A stretch of 64,000 bases of DNA from Lineus longissimus (GCF_910592395.1 NC_088314.1:12340001-12404000), one strand, 5' to 3'; numbered from the stretch's first letter, positions 12,475 to 24,119 are shown. Notes: generated by a model from the sequence alone, not told the origin. Program-made: numbers and translations.

Positions 12475-13308
12475 TGCTGGGCCTGCCCCTCTTTCTGCTG
12501 GTTATGACTCTGATGAATCAGATACTGAGGAACAGGGACCTTACGTGCATTATGATGCTGATGCTGCCATGGATCGCGCTGCTGACATGATGTTCAACCC
12601 AAATGAGGCAATCGAAATGCGGAAGATCGAGAATTTCAATTGTGACTGTGCTGTATCCAGAAAGGGACACTGTATGAAAAGACTGGACACTAATCTTGTG
12701 CATAGCTTGCGCTTGAATATGCAAGAGATGAGTGATTATGAAAAGAACCTCATGATCATTGCTAAAGTCAGTGCCAATCTCAATTGTTCAGAAAAAACCA
12801 AGGGCCTCAAGCAAAAAGCAAAGAAAGATTGTAGCCTTTCCAGTGGATCGTACTCCGTCGAAGGGACTAGAATCAGTCAGATGCCTTTAAATTTGTGCAC
12901 TGGTAAGTTATCATTCTACTCTTCTTACTGGGCTTTCTACTTTATAGGGCCTAAATGAATTTTATATCATCAAGGTAAATAAAATCAACAACATTGTTTC
13001 GCACCGTTACAGAGAGTGCAGAACGCAGCAGCCCGTCTGCTTCAGTAAATTTCAAGAAGGCAATAAAAACATTTCACTTTTGTGAACATTATGGGAGCTC
13101 GCGCTTTAACAGTCAAACTGAGGAGCGCTATATAAATTTGTGACATTTATTTTTATTATTTAATTTTACACTTTTATCTTCAGCATTTCCCAGAATCGTC
13201 TGACTGACTGCATTACTCCTAAGGTGAAAAAGTGGAGTGGAGTGGCATTGATGTCAAATTATACTAATAATGAATAAACAGCAGTGTGGAAAATTTTGAT
13301 GATGCAAT

Positions 13309-14155
13309 GGGTGATTTCAAAGTTGGTTTTGGTTTTAGTGTTGGGTGTTAGTGTCAGTTTTTTTCTTAATTTCTACCCCTAAAAACCTATGTCTGGATAA
13401 GACCAATTCGAGGTTTTAGTTTAACACCAACACCTGGTTTTATCTAAACACCTAACACCTGGGCTGAAACTAAGAAGAGGTTTTATTCTGCAGGTAAAAC
13501 TAACACCAAGATGGACAGAGATAAAACCTTGGAAAAACCAAACCTGCATGTTGCTGTTGTTGTTGTTACTGTTATTTGACTATTGTGACCGCTTCCGATC
13601 TATATAACTTTGTCGTCTTATTTCACGTCCATCACTATTCCCATCAGCGTTCAAAATACCAGCAACTACTTCTTGAACTGGTACGAACAACATGATTATT
13701 TTTTTCTTAACACCAACACCAACTTTGAAATCCACTCGGTGTTAATGCCTAAGGTGTTAGTTTTATTGGTAATACAAAATGCACTACAAATCTTCCAAAT
13801 ATAACACCGAGCTGGGATTATGATCAGACCTTGGTGTTCCAATAGGTTTCAGTGTGAAACTAAAACCTAATTTGAAATAGGATAATGCTAAAACTGAGTG
13901 TCAAAACTAACACCAGAACTGATTTCATTTCTGGTGTTGTGGAGAGTTTTAGTTTTAGTCCCGGTGTTAGTTTTTGACACTAAAACCATCCCTTAGTTTT
14001 AAGCTAAAACCGGACATAATGCTGAAACCAACAAACACCGACTTTGAAATAGGATGAAACTAAAACCCACTTCATTTCAATGCTGGTTTAATCAAGGGTT
14101 TTAGTGTTCCATTTAGTTTTAAAACTAAATCTAAAAACTGACTTTGAAATCACCC
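13309..14155. mobile_element. 847-bp MITE in the transposase intron
   Basis: Ends are GGGTGATTTCAAAGT and its inverse, with AAT on each side (13306-13308 and 14156-14158). The interior is a degenerate array of the motif GGTGTTAGTTTTAG and its complement, in both orientations, giving many possible hairpins. No ORF of interest. It lies wholly within the intron 12903-14259, so it would be removed on splicing. Confidence 0.75.
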
Positions 14156-15837
14156 AATGGCTGCACTTAAATATCTTAAAATCCTTCAGAGTTGCTTTGT
14201 TATTATGATGTACCAACATCTCGAACTAAAAGATGTCATTACCTTTTTATTTTTTTCAGGTTATCGTGCAGTGAAAATCAGCACTTTCCGCAGACTCTGG
14301 AATTCCCTACTTCCATTCATCGTCCAGGCAAAGCCAATGACTGACCTGTGCTGGGTATGCCAAAAGAACAATCATCAGGTGTACCGCAGTGCCAATCTCC
14401 CCGATGCCGTAAAAACAGCAAAGCTCAGGAAACAGGAGAAGGATCTTCGGATCGTTGACCTCGAACGCTCCGTGTATCGTGAGATGGTTGCGGCTGCAAA
14501 AGTGACCATACATGACAACATGCCCGAGGACCAAATTCGCCTGGGACCAAATCCGCCTTGTTCAAGAGATATTCACATGCATTATTCCTTCGACTTAGCG
14601 CAGCAGGTGCATCTACCAAGTGACCCTTTACAGCCAGGGCCTGTGTATTTCTTGACTCCGAGAAAATGTGGGTTATTTGGCATCTGCTGTGAGGGTGTTC
14701 CACAGCAGGTGAACTACCTCATTGATGAAGCTTCCAGTGGAAGGAAAGGCTCATCGGCAGTGATAAGTTACATACATTACTTCTTCGAATGTTTCGGCAT
14801 AGGGGAGGAGCATACCGACATGCACTGTGACAATTGTACAGGGCAAAATAAAAACAAGTTTGTCCTGTGGTAACTGGCATGGAGGGTGATGCATGGACTG
14901 CACAAAACGATCACTTTGAACTTCCTTATCACAGGCCATACTAAGTTCTCCCCAGACTGGTGCTTCGGACTGATCAAACAGAAGATTCGAAAGAGTCAGG
15001 TCTGTTCAGTGGCTGAGTTGGTGGATGTGGTGAAGGATAGCACAGTCACAAATGTGAACTTGGCCCAACCAACGATGGCTGGAGAAGACAAAATTATCCA
15101 GCAATACAACTGGAACCAAAAGCTCCAAGAAACTTGCAAGGGCGTCAATGATATCAAGAAATATCATCACTTCAGGTATGCCTTTTTCTTGTTTTGACTT
15201 CTAATCAACTGGATTTTTGATAGTCAAAACTGTGGAATACAACATGAACAGGACAGTTTTGTGGTAGGCACTGTGAATTCGTTCTGATGCCATAATGCCA
15301 AAACATTCTTTGTAGTGTTCAACTGGAACTCTCAAATTCTGTTCCTTGTCCTTTCCATGAATAATGTAGGCCTACAATAATTTTCCTGATATTCAAAGGG
15401 TTTCTCCTTTTATATTTTCAGATTTTGCCATACACGACCAGGAGTTGTCTTCTGCAAGGAGTTTCATGACTCAGATGAGGTGGAGTTCTGTCTCCTGAAG
15501 AATGTTGCAACTCTTCTGTCTGCCAAAATGCCAACAGTGTCAAAGCCGCCTGGGTTGCCACCTGCCCGACAATGGTATCGTTTTGAGAAGATCTGGGAAT
15601 TCTGCAGTGGTGAAACACAGGACATTACTTGCCCAAAGCCAACTGTCGCCAAACCGAGGACCAACACACAGGATAACGATGATGGAATCGATTCCGATCA
15701 TGAGCTAGCTGTACCTGCAGCCACACGTGGTCGAGGACGTGGCCGTGGGGGGGCGTGGACGTAGACGTGTACGTTGCGATACTGTCAATGGCAATGACAC
15801 TGCCCCACCAGCTAAACGTGGCCATCGTGGACGTTTA

Positions 15838-16887
15838 TGGCAAGCGGAGTGTCCAGTGATTAAAAAAACCTAGATTTATTCAAAAGAACCTGGTTTTTTA
15901 CCTAATAAACTAAGTTTATTTGGAAAAAATATAGGTTTTTTTAAAACAACCTTGTTTATTAGCTAATAAACCGAGTTTCTTTAATAAAACCAAGTTATTT
16001 TACTTTCTTTCCTAATAAAGTAGGTTTTTTAACAGAAACTAACATTTTATGCTAAAAAACCTGGTTTATTACCTAAAAAACTTGGTTTTTTACCACACAA
16101 TCGTATAAAATATAAGTTTCTGTACAGAAATGTCCATTTATTCAATGAAACAACGTTAATTACCAAAACAACCTAGTTTATTTTAAAAAACTAAGTTTAT
16201 TACCAATAAACCTAGTTTTTTTTTAAAAACCTGGTTTATTAGAAAACTTACATTTTTAAACCTCGATCCTACCTACATTGAGTTATCTGGGATGAGGTTA
16301 GGGTCTCACTAACTAGTTTACAGAGTGCAGTGCAGTGCAGCATTAGTACCACGTGGTGCCGAGGTTGCCCATCCTCGTCCCGATAACATCGCGGATTTGT
16401 GTACATGGGGCGAGGTAGAAAATACAAGTTTCTCGATAGAAAGTAGGTTTTTGCACGCCGTTTGTACAGTTATTCAAAACAACCTACATTTTTACAATAA
16501 AACCAGGTTTTATTGCAAAAAACTAAGTTGTTTTGTATAAAACCAAGTTTTTTACGTAAAAAGGTAGGTTTATTAGCCATTTGTCCAGTTATTGTTAATA
16601 AACCAAGATTCTTTGCTATAAAACTAAGTTTATTACCACTGGATGAAAAACTTATATTTTAGGGAATAAAACCAAGTTTATTTGTTAAACTTGACATTTG
16701 TGGATAGAAACAACGTTTATTAGGTAAAAAACTTGGTTTTATTGAAGAAACTCGGTTTATTAGCTGATAAACAAGGTTGTTTTAAAAAAACCTATATTTT
16801 TTCGAAATAAACTTAGTTTATTAGGTAAAAAACCAGGTTTTTTGAATAAATCTAGGTTTTTTTAATTACTGGACACTCCGCTTGCCA
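15838..16887. mobile_element. 1050-bp foldback MITE in the transposase last exon
   Basis: Starts TGGCAAGCGGAGTGTCCAGT, ends with its exact inverse, and is flanked by TA (15836-15837 and 16888-16889). Inverted arms extend roughly 200 bp with few mismatches. Almost the whole element is a degenerate array of the near-palindrome AAACCTAGGTTT separated by short A/T spacers. Removing it with one TA leaves the transposase frame open across the junction, so the insertion is younger than that gene. Confidence 0.88.
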
Positions 16888-16949
16888 TAGACGTTGACTC
16901 TTTTGTGTACAATGCTCAAACACACCCTGATGGTGAAATAATCTGTTAA

Positions 16950-17714
16950 CATTGTTCGTAACTTGCAGTACTAATATACAGTAATGTTACCCAAGTTCTG
17001 GAAAAATATTTGGAAATCTTTTTTTCGGGGGGTACTTTTTGGGGGGGGACCCCAACTGCTTCTGGTAAAGGTTATAAGAATGATGCAATTAAGAGCCCTG
17101 TCCGTAAATTTAATGGGATGAATGATGCTATTTTGCATGTTTAGTTCTATTGATAACTGCTGTTGGTGTGTATCTGGCCCGCAAGTCAGTCTGGCACCCA
17201 TAGGTGGCGCCACCAACTTTTTGTGAAATTATTTTAGATCTTCTTTCAATGAAATTTCCCCTAGTCATCATCTTGATAACACAGGATGAAAGAACTGAAA
17301 ACGACTGGTGTATGATGTTGTTCAAGGGGTACCCCTACCCCATCAGAGGTGTCCAAACTGACCGGCAAGCAAAAATTTACCGATAAATTAATGATGTATT
17401 TCATGAACATAAGAGATGTTAATATAGTCAATGGTATATTTTTCCAGTAGATATGTGTCTTGATTTGATGTGTGTCAAATTTGGTGATCAAACATGGAGT
17501 TTTGAGGCATAGTTGCTATGGAGTACTGTTTTGGAAATGAAGGCTACTTTTAACTTCATTTTTCTCAACACTGACTTTCTCAGTCTCGGCAACTTCAAAA
17601 TAGCATAGCTCGGTCATTTTTGTCAGAATTCAACAAACTATGTATCATTTAAAAGGTATTTTTAAGGAAAATATGAAAATAACATTAACTCAATTTTTGA
17701 AATTTCCTCATTGT
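16950..17714. other. 3' untranslated part of the 6.8-kb transposon
   Basis: No domain seen between the last stop codon and the right TIR. Contains short poly-G runs near 17025-17050. Confidence 0.4.
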
Positions 17715-17760
17715 GACTCATTTTGCTAGCACGGGTCACATATGGCCACTGATGAGAGAG

Positions 17761-17813
17761 TTAAGACGGTAAAAGAAAACTTCTTTGAAGTACTTTTTTC
17801 TTTTATCGTCTTA
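17761..17813. repeat. Short perfect-stem inverted repeat
   Basis: TAAGACGGTAAAAGAAAA and, after about 17 bases, TTTTCTTTTATCGTCTTA form an 18-bp stem with one mismatch. No flanking duplication seen. Confidence 0.6.
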
Positions 17814-18009
17814 AGTTTTAAGACTAATCAGCTCTCATTTTGACTTGTCTAAACTACAAACCAACGATTATAAGGACACGGACTGTGGTTCAGTCTGTTA
17901 TTTGTCAGTTCGTCCTCTAAACAATAGTGTTACAGACTAACCAGGAACCGTTTAGAATACGGTACGATGCGATACATACTTGTCGACCTTGCTGTATGCT
18001 CCGGAAACC

Positions 18010-18260
18010 AATTACGGTCAATTTCAGCTATTGGACCTCTGTGACCATGAAAAGTAGGTCAAATCAAAAACCTGTGTATTATGTAATGTAATCACAGCAT
18101 GTTTCTTAACCAGGATGAATTCTAAACCACCGAATATCTATACGGTGTGCACATTGGTCCTTGGCCGTTTCATTTGTGATATCAGCCCCGAGCAACGATA
18201 CATCACATGTCATACCGACTTTGGTTTGACCTATGATAAACATGTAGCATAGTTCTTAAC
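18010..18260 (-). repeat. Family-B Helentron-like fragment with hairpin terminus
   Basis: Contains 'gacctctgtgaccatgaaaa', and on the minus strand the terminus AAATGAAACGGCC...GTGCACACCG at about 18141-18175 followed by the usual 'gatattcggtggtttagaat'. It is an old, partial copy. Confidence 0.65.
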
Positions 18261-18806
18261 CAGCAGAGCTTGTTATTAGAACACTAAGGCCCCCTGTGGT
18301 GATAAATGTCTGTGATGTCGTATCTTTTAATTAGTGGCACAAGTCTCTTTAACAACTAGAAAGTTATTTTAATTCTTCCATCTTGTTATATAATATTGAA
18401 TGAGTGTTAAGACAAAAATTGTTCACCCAGGCAGATAGTAAAATATACATCCTGCATATGGGGTACGTACAGGTAAGCCTTGCTTGGCTATCTGGAGTAG
18501 ACTGAGAGCAATTAAATCAGTTTTGCAAGGCCATAATGGCTACCTGCCGAGACAGATTCCAGATTCATGCAAGATGCCTCATAATCTGTAAAGTCAACAA
18601 GCAGTTGACTTCAAACACCCTGAGGTCAACCCCTAGCTTGTATTGGAAACCTGAAAGCAAGTAGGGGTTGACATTTTCACACTGGCTAACAGGATATGAA
18701 CGGCATGAACAAAAATAATCACCCAGAAAGCTTTATCGACTCTCCATTGATGTTGAATAAAATCAGCTTATGATATTTTTATCGGCATCTTGAACATTTT
18801 TTTTGA
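18261..18806. other. No recognised content
   Basis: Includes a short imperfect inverted pair around 'aagcaagtaggggttgac' (about 18600-18670). Nothing else identified. Confidence 0.3.
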
Positions 18807-18808
18807 TA

Positions 18809-19780
18809 CAGTACAACCTCTCTATTGCGGACACCCATGGGACTGGGCCCAGGTGTCCTTAATAGAGAGGTGTCCTTAATAGGGAGGTTATGAAGTATTG
18901 AACTCATTTCCATTCAGGAGGGAATGTTTTTATAGAGAGAATGAAATAAAAATGACAAACAAATATATTGGAACAATTCGTGTTTTATTTCAAACATTTT
19001 TGTACGTGTTTATTTTACATGGACAGTGTAGAGCCTTAATTAGTTACATTAATTACACTAGACTTTATTAGCACAATGGGACAAACAACTCAAACTGCAA
19101 TTAATGTCATAACATAGCTTTGCATTCTGTAGTTTAATTCAGCACATGCCCTTTTTTTGCATTTGGCCTTTATCAACTTGATCTTGTCTTGCATTTGAAG
19201 TTCCCGCCTTGCTGTTTTTGGTTTGCTCTGTGTCGGCATCTTGCGTTGAAATCTCGAACTTGTAAACTGATCGGTGTTGCGTTGAATGACGTGACTTCTT
19301 TGGTATTCGGAGAATGAATGATATCTAGAGTAAAATGCGCCCTTTTTATTGCAAAATCTCAACAGTACGCCATGATGTGTGAAAAAACCGTGCAATTTTA
19401 GTTCATCGGCCACCTTTGATCAACAATCAATATTTTTTAAATTTCTCTACTCACGCTTATTCGCCGCAGCATTGACAACACGGCGTGGATTTGTGAGTGT
19501 CGCTGACACTGTCAAGTGACAATGAGTGAAAAGTTGAGAAGATGACTAAACAAATGCTGCGGCTTGATTAGGATACAAAAGCAAGGCGTCATGGGGTAAT
19601 TACCTTGATTAATTGCGCAAACATCTCACCTCTCAGGCCTATCTGATTATCCAAGCGCACACAGGAAGCCATTGATTTTGCCGACTGTCCGTAATTGGGA
19701 GGGAATGGGGCCAAAAAATTACCATCGCCCTGTCCGCAATTCGGAATAGAGAGGAATCCGCCCTACAGAGGTTTTTGTTA
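18809..19780 (-). mobile_element. pogo/Tigger-like remnant
   Basis: The left end CAGTACAACCTCTCTATTGC, preceded by TA, is followed by repeated GGTGTCCTTAATAGAGAGG motifs characteristic of pogo/Tigger ends. Related 'tgtccgcaattcggaataga' lies near 19730-19755, so the right end is close to 19780 but not exact. On the minus strand, 19413-19090 encodes TARRELQMQDKIKLIKAKCK, resembling the start of the helix-turn-helix of CENP-B/pogo transposases. The catalytic domain is absent, so this is a non-autonomous remnant. Confidence 0.6.
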
Positions 19781-19959
19781 TTGGGATCCCATCTATGACC
19801 TGCGCGCAGAAAGTGATATTCCTGGCTGTAGCGAGATTTCAAATTCAAATTCCAAAATCATTCAGTGGCCTCTAGCGCCACCGTGTGGCGCAAATCAGTA
19901 CTAATTCTTGACATCCAATCCTTTTCAAAAATTGGCAGAAAGGATTCATTTGAAGTATC

Positions 19960-20213
19960 GGGGCTGAGATCAAAAATGAAATGGCCAAGGGTCATTGTGC
20001 TCACCGTATAGATATTTGGTGGTTTAGAATTCATCCTGGTAAAGAACTATGCTACATGTATAGTATAGGTCAAACCAAAGTCAGTATGACATGTGATTTA
20101 TCGTTGCTTGGGGCTGAGATCACAAATGAAACGGCACAGGGCCATTGGGTTCAACGTATAGATATTCGGTGGTTTACAATTCATCCTGGTTAAGAAACAT
20201 GCTGCATGTATAG
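19960..20213 (+). repeat. Two consecutive family-B terminal units
   Basis: AAATGAAATGGCCAAGGG...GTGCTCACCG at about 19976 and a second variant at about 20127 are each followed by 'gtatagatattcggtggttt'. The second unit starts after 'cttggggctgagatc', which also precedes the first. This gives a dimer of about 150-bp units. Confidence 0.65.
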
Positions 20214-20245
20214 TACAGGGTGTCCCAGAAAAAAAGGTAATCCTG
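20214..20245 (+). repeat. Possible mariner-type left terminus
   Basis: TACAGGGTGTCCCAGAAAAA follows the family-B dimer. This resembles mariner ends. I found no matching right end, so the element is truncated or the match is chance. Confidence 0.35.
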
Positions 20246-21779
20246 GCAAAAGGGGTTAATGCGAGGAGACCATGCATTTTAACACTTTTGGCATTGCTTC
20301 ATAGTAAATTAGAAGCTATGAGCTTTCCATTGATGCTATTGTGATGCTAATGCTGCTACGCATGACTGAGCACCAAAAGACATGCGGATTTTACCTCTTA
20401 CAGGCAGATAAGCACAAAATCTGTACTCGGACTTCAGTCGAGTATGGGGATAAGAAGGTTCATGCGAAGAGATGTAAATCAGTTATTTGCCTGCACGGTC
20501 TGTTCAATGGTGTGTCACCTATAATGCAACAAAAATCGAATGTAAGCTTGTAAGTAGGAAAATTGTTCCATCCCTGATTCAATTGCACTTAAATGGGCAA
20601 AATTTGTCATTTGTACCCTATCACAAACACTTAGGATAACTGATGGCGAGCACCGGTTCATCAGACTATAGCTTTGGTTCGGAATTTCGCCGTGCAGAGG
20701 CATTACCGACCCATTAATAAAACTGGCTCCTACGTCATCACATGGCGCAGATCCCAACGATTGCGGTGATATATGGTTTGTGTGGGGTTCCAGTCGTATA
20801 TTCACGAATTTTCGCTGGAAACTTCGCAAAATTTTTGGGACCTTTAACCTGCTTGTCATTTCGGGGTATAATTCAACAAACATGACTGTCAATTATTTTA
20901 AACCACAGGGAAATGAAAGCTAAAAACTTTAACAAATAACTGTAATTTTTTTTTGATCTATTTTTTTGGACCAATTTGGCAAAAACCTAGTTTTGTGGAG
21001 AAAAAATGCACATTTCTACCCAAAAAGTAATAAATTATCAATTTTATCATCAAGACCCTGGATAATTTCATGACTTAATTCCGAAAGTTGAGTGACTGTG
21101 GAATGAAAAAGAAGAAAACCTGACCGGTATAAAACAGATTTTCGAGTGTACATGATTGTAGAGGTGTTTATACATAAGAATCTTGCTACCAATACATAAT
21201 AAAGAAACTGGTCCATAGTTGCCAACCTGTTGTGGAGCACCTTTTTAGCTCACCTCTGAAAAAATTTTGAAACTCTAGATGCTTTGAGAAGGGATTTCAT
21301 CGTATTTGCGGCCGTAAATATCAAGGAGACAAGGGCTGTTTTCATGTGAGAAAAATGTATTTTCATCAACTGTTATGCGCATTACTTGTCATAATCCATA
21401 ACCAGAATTAGGTGCAAGCAGAAGCAGGCGCAAGGTCGACTTTTACGTACCCGTCCCATGATGTCACTGATGCACGCATCAGCCTTTGAATGATCGTGAA
21501 TAAATTGACAGCTCCCCTGATTCTCTATCCTGCACAGCCTTTTAGGCCTATAATCCCGAACGATGAATCCAATTTCAACCCTTGCTACAATATTTCACCG
21601 CCCGAGATACTAAAGTAACCCTCCCACCAACCCCTTCCAGGCAGCCAGCCCGAACAATGCATTCACAACTGCACAATGACTCAATGAACAGATACTAGCT
21701 ATTATTTCTCTACTCTCCAATCGCAAGACCGCTGTAATGAAGAATGGTTGACCCGTGCCGCAGAAATTATTGCTCGAGG
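20246..21779. other. No recognised gene; a common dispersed motif near 21245
   Basis: 'aaaattttgaaactctagatgctttgaga' (about 21260) is related to 25750-25790. Only short open frames occur and none carries a domain I know. Confidence 0.3.
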
Positions 21780-21965
21780 TGGCAGCTTTGAGGTTTTGAT
21801 AGAGCGGTGCGTGTTGACGAGAGTTATTCGAGGTTTTTTTCAGAGGGTGGCGTTATTTTAACGGGGTGCCATATTTTATAACAGGACAGTGTACAGCACT
21901 CTGTGTTATAACAGGGCGGTACCGCCCCAAAAAAAACGGGCCTGGCAAGAACGATGGCTGGGCAA
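21780..21965 (+). repeat. Dispersed repeat, also at 30120-30275
   Basis: Both copies contain 'gggtggc', 'taacagggtggg'-like segments and end in ACGGG...CCTGGC(A/G)AGAAC. Old copies with no terminal repeats that I can define. Confidence 0.5.
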
Positions 21966-22507
21966 ACATTTATTTAATTCAGAACACAGGGATATTTTGG
22001 CCTTCAATGTTTAGTCAGTTGTCAAAACTTCCTCGATCGCGGCGCTTTTGATCTTCACACTTGCCGCGGAAACTTAGCAGTCTGCTGCTTTGACCAATCA
22101 GCTTTCACTGCTGATCATGACATCAGGAGACAGCTGTTAATTAATAACAGGCCGAATGAAATTCAACTTTCCTTCTTTTTTGAAGGAATTACCAATATCT
22201 ATTTAAAGGCCATATATCAAGGTTTTTTGCCATTTTCTGCTGTAAGACGATTTCAAAAGTGTACCTAACACTTTATACAATACAGAAAACCAAATGCAAT
22301 TAGCTCCATCCATTTTGAAGATATAGCCAATTATGTGTTTGACAACTTGATTACCTAATCAGGCTAGCAACTGGCTTGTTAGAGCCAGGCGGCGGGTTCA
22401 GCAAAAGTTGTGATGTAGATCAGGTTATCTGTACATGTCATGCAATCATAAAAGCAGGAGGGCCTTAATTAATTATGCACACCTGGAAGTAATGTGTTTC
22501 ATTCACT

Positions 22508-22813
22508 ATGGTGTATTGTGTGGCTCCGAATTGTGTCAAGGATAGCACAAAGAACAATCGAATGACGGATGGGACCCATTTTCATGAATTTCCAAAGCCA
22601 GTTGAACGAGAGAGGAGGAAGCTGTGGATTCGGAATTGCAAACGTTTGGAGTGTTGGAAGCCTGGGCCTTCGGCCAAACTTTGCAGTGATCACTTTATCG
22701 ATACGGATTATCACATGAAGCCGGATATCTGCATCCAACTGAATATTAAATGCCACTTGTTAAAAACAGCTGTTCCAACCATGTCAATTGCATTTAATGC
22801 CCGAGGCTGCTGA
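22508..22813 (+). CDS. THAP-domain protein fragment (transposon first exon)
   Basis: The 101-residue ORF starts MVYCVAPNCVKD, has the conserved Pro and Trp (FPKPVERERRKLWIRNC) and then KLCSDHFIDTDY. That gives the C-x4-C ... C-x2-H zinc-binding pattern of THAP domains, followed by an AVPT motif near residue 89. THAP domains bind DNA and sit at the N-terminus of P, Kolobok and ISL2EU transposases. The ORF stops soon after the domain, so only the DNA-binding exon survives. It lies about 300 bp inside the left end of the element. Confidence 0.85.
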   Translation: MVYCVAPNCVKDSTKNNRMTDGTHFHEFPKPVERERRKLWIRNCKRLECWKPGPSAKLCSDHFIDTDYHMKPDICIQLNIKCHLLKTAVPTMSIAFNARGC

Positions 22814-22934
22814 GGTCGGTTGTTATACATAATGTGTAGGCCCTATTGGGGCCTGTGATACTGCATAGTGTCTTCTTGTCTTCTTGTGTCATAGCAAGGT
22901 GACAGCGACACAGGTCAGTGTCAGTGACAGCCTA

Positions 22935-24119
22935 TGGCAAGCCGTTTGCTTCAAAAAGTCGAGATGATTTTTTTCAAGTCGAGATTTTTTTTTTCAAGTC
23001 AAGAAAAAAAATTTGAAATTAAATTTGTTTTTCAAGTCGAGATATTTATTTTTCTTCTCATTTAACTTATTGAAGTTGAATCAATTAATAAAAATTTCAC
23101 TGCGAGAAAAAAATGATCATAAAAATAAAAATAAAAATAGTGTTTGTAAAATATAACAATGATACATAATAAATACCGAAATAGTGTCGAAAGTAAAATT
23201 TCATACTCGAGTAAAAATTTCATACTCGAGAAAATAATCAGTCGAGCGCTACAAAAATAAAGTCGAACATTATGACGTCATCAGTTTTTGTGTACATTGC
23301 GCGCGCCGTTCCAATTCAACACCTGGCCAGCCGCGATCAGGCCCGTGTGTCGTGTTATTCTGCAAACCCTCTATCGCGTGCAATACCTGATCGTTAGTGC
23401 TGTGCATATGCACCAAGACCTCCGCAAAATCTTCTTCCAAAACGGAACCGGCACCGAAGTGATCGCATGCACGTATATACAGCGCACTCAGAATTCCTAG
23501 AATGTCATCTAGTAGCCTGGAACAGTTCTCTAGTTTGTTTTGATCTAATGATTGTCTGGCCCTTTCAGATCGCCGGACCATAGCGGGACACTGACGCAGA
23601 CACTCGGCAATGTCAACAACATCGCCTCCCGCCATCTTGCATACTGTATAGACTGCTCCCCTGCTATGTATATATGTGGGCATTAGAATGCGAAGTCAGC
23701 AAGAGAACGGCTGGGGACGAGTCTACATACTGTACACGAAAAGTGATGACGTCATAATGTTCGACTTATTTTTTCTGTCTCGAATGTGTTTTTTTTTGTT
23801 GAATAGGAAATTTGTCATTTACAATAAATTTTTATCGACTTGAAATTTTTTTTTTAAAGAATTAGAAAAATAATCAACTGATAAGTTGTATATAAAAAAA
23901 TTAATGAAAATTTTTTTACTTAAAAAAAATATGTATATATATTTAAAAAGTCGACTTAAAAAAAAACTTGTAGAATTGAAAAAAAATATGTAAACTTGAA
24001 AATACTAATATCAACTTTTTGAAGAAATTTCTTGACTTGAAATATTTTTTCTTGACTTGAAAAAAAAAATCTCGACTTGAAAAAAATCATCTCGACTTTT
24101 TGAAGCAAACGGCTTGCCA
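22935..24119. mobile_element. 1185-bp foldback MITE carrying an ORF
   Basis: Starts TGGCAAGCCGTTTGCTTC, ends in its inverse, and is flanked by TA (22933-22934 and 24120-24121). About 75 bp of arm is nearly identical, then both arms continue as degenerate CTCGACTTGAAAAAA-type units. An inner inverted pair CATTATGACGTCAT (about 23268 and 23747) encloses a non-repetitive, GC-richer core with an ORF. The first eight or nine bases of the end match the MITE at 15838-16887, suggesting a shared transposase specificity. Confidence 0.85.
23270..23635 (-). CDS. ORF carried in the MITE core, unknown function
   Basis: The best start is the ATG at 23635 (MAGGDVVDIAECLRQCPAMV). A longer frame opens at 23683. 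The protein is about 121 residues, mostly helical in character (LLDDILGILSALYIRACDHF), and ends at the inner inverted repeat. The tail HGPDRGWPGVELERR faintly recalls the Gly-Arg-Pro linker before the helix-turn-helix of some DDE/integrase-type transposases, but I cannot confirm that. It could be a captured host or transposon exon. Composition differs sharply from the A/T-rich arms. Confidence 0.45.
   Translation of the reverse strand: MAGGDVVDIAECLRQCPAMVRRSERARQSLDQNKLENCSRLLDDILGILSALYIRACDHFGAGSVLEEDFAEVLVHMHSTNDQVLHAIEGLQNNTTHGPDRGWPGVELERRAQCTQKLMTS

Larger units (their letters stand above)
12475..16949 (+). pseudogene. DDE-type transposase (D-N-C-x-G-Q-N-K-N family), multi-exon, disrupted
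   Basis: Exon about 12475-12902 encodes CDCAVSRKGHCMKRL and MSDYEKNLMIIAKVSA, ending at donor G|GTAAGT. The next exon, 14260-15175, opens after TTTTTTCAG. It has CWVCQKN, HYSFDLAQQVHLP (likely first Asp), PRKCGLFGICCEG, DMHCDNCTGQNKN (likely second Asp), and after a stop at 14871-14873, GHTKFSPDWCFGLIKQK. The donor is AG|GTATGC. The last exon starts at 15422 and has an Arg/Gly-rich tail with a frame change at a G7 run (15747-15753). A MITE sits at 15838-16887. Beyond it the frame continues from 16890 to TAA at 16947-16949. I recall such proteins under Pfam DUF7869 and treat them as putative transposases. Confidence 0.7.
10894..17740 (+). mobile_element. 6.8-kb DNA transposon with D-N-C-x-G-Q-N-K-N type transposase gene
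   Basis: Terminal inverted repeats of 26 bp with one mismatch lie at 10894-10919 and 17715-17740 (TGTGACCCRTGCTAGC...). TA flanks both sides. Inside is a multi-exon transposase gene on the plus strand and two later MITE insertions (13309-14155 and 15838-16887). Without the MITEs the element would be about 4.9 kb. I cannot assign it to a superfamily with certainty. Confidence 0.7.
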
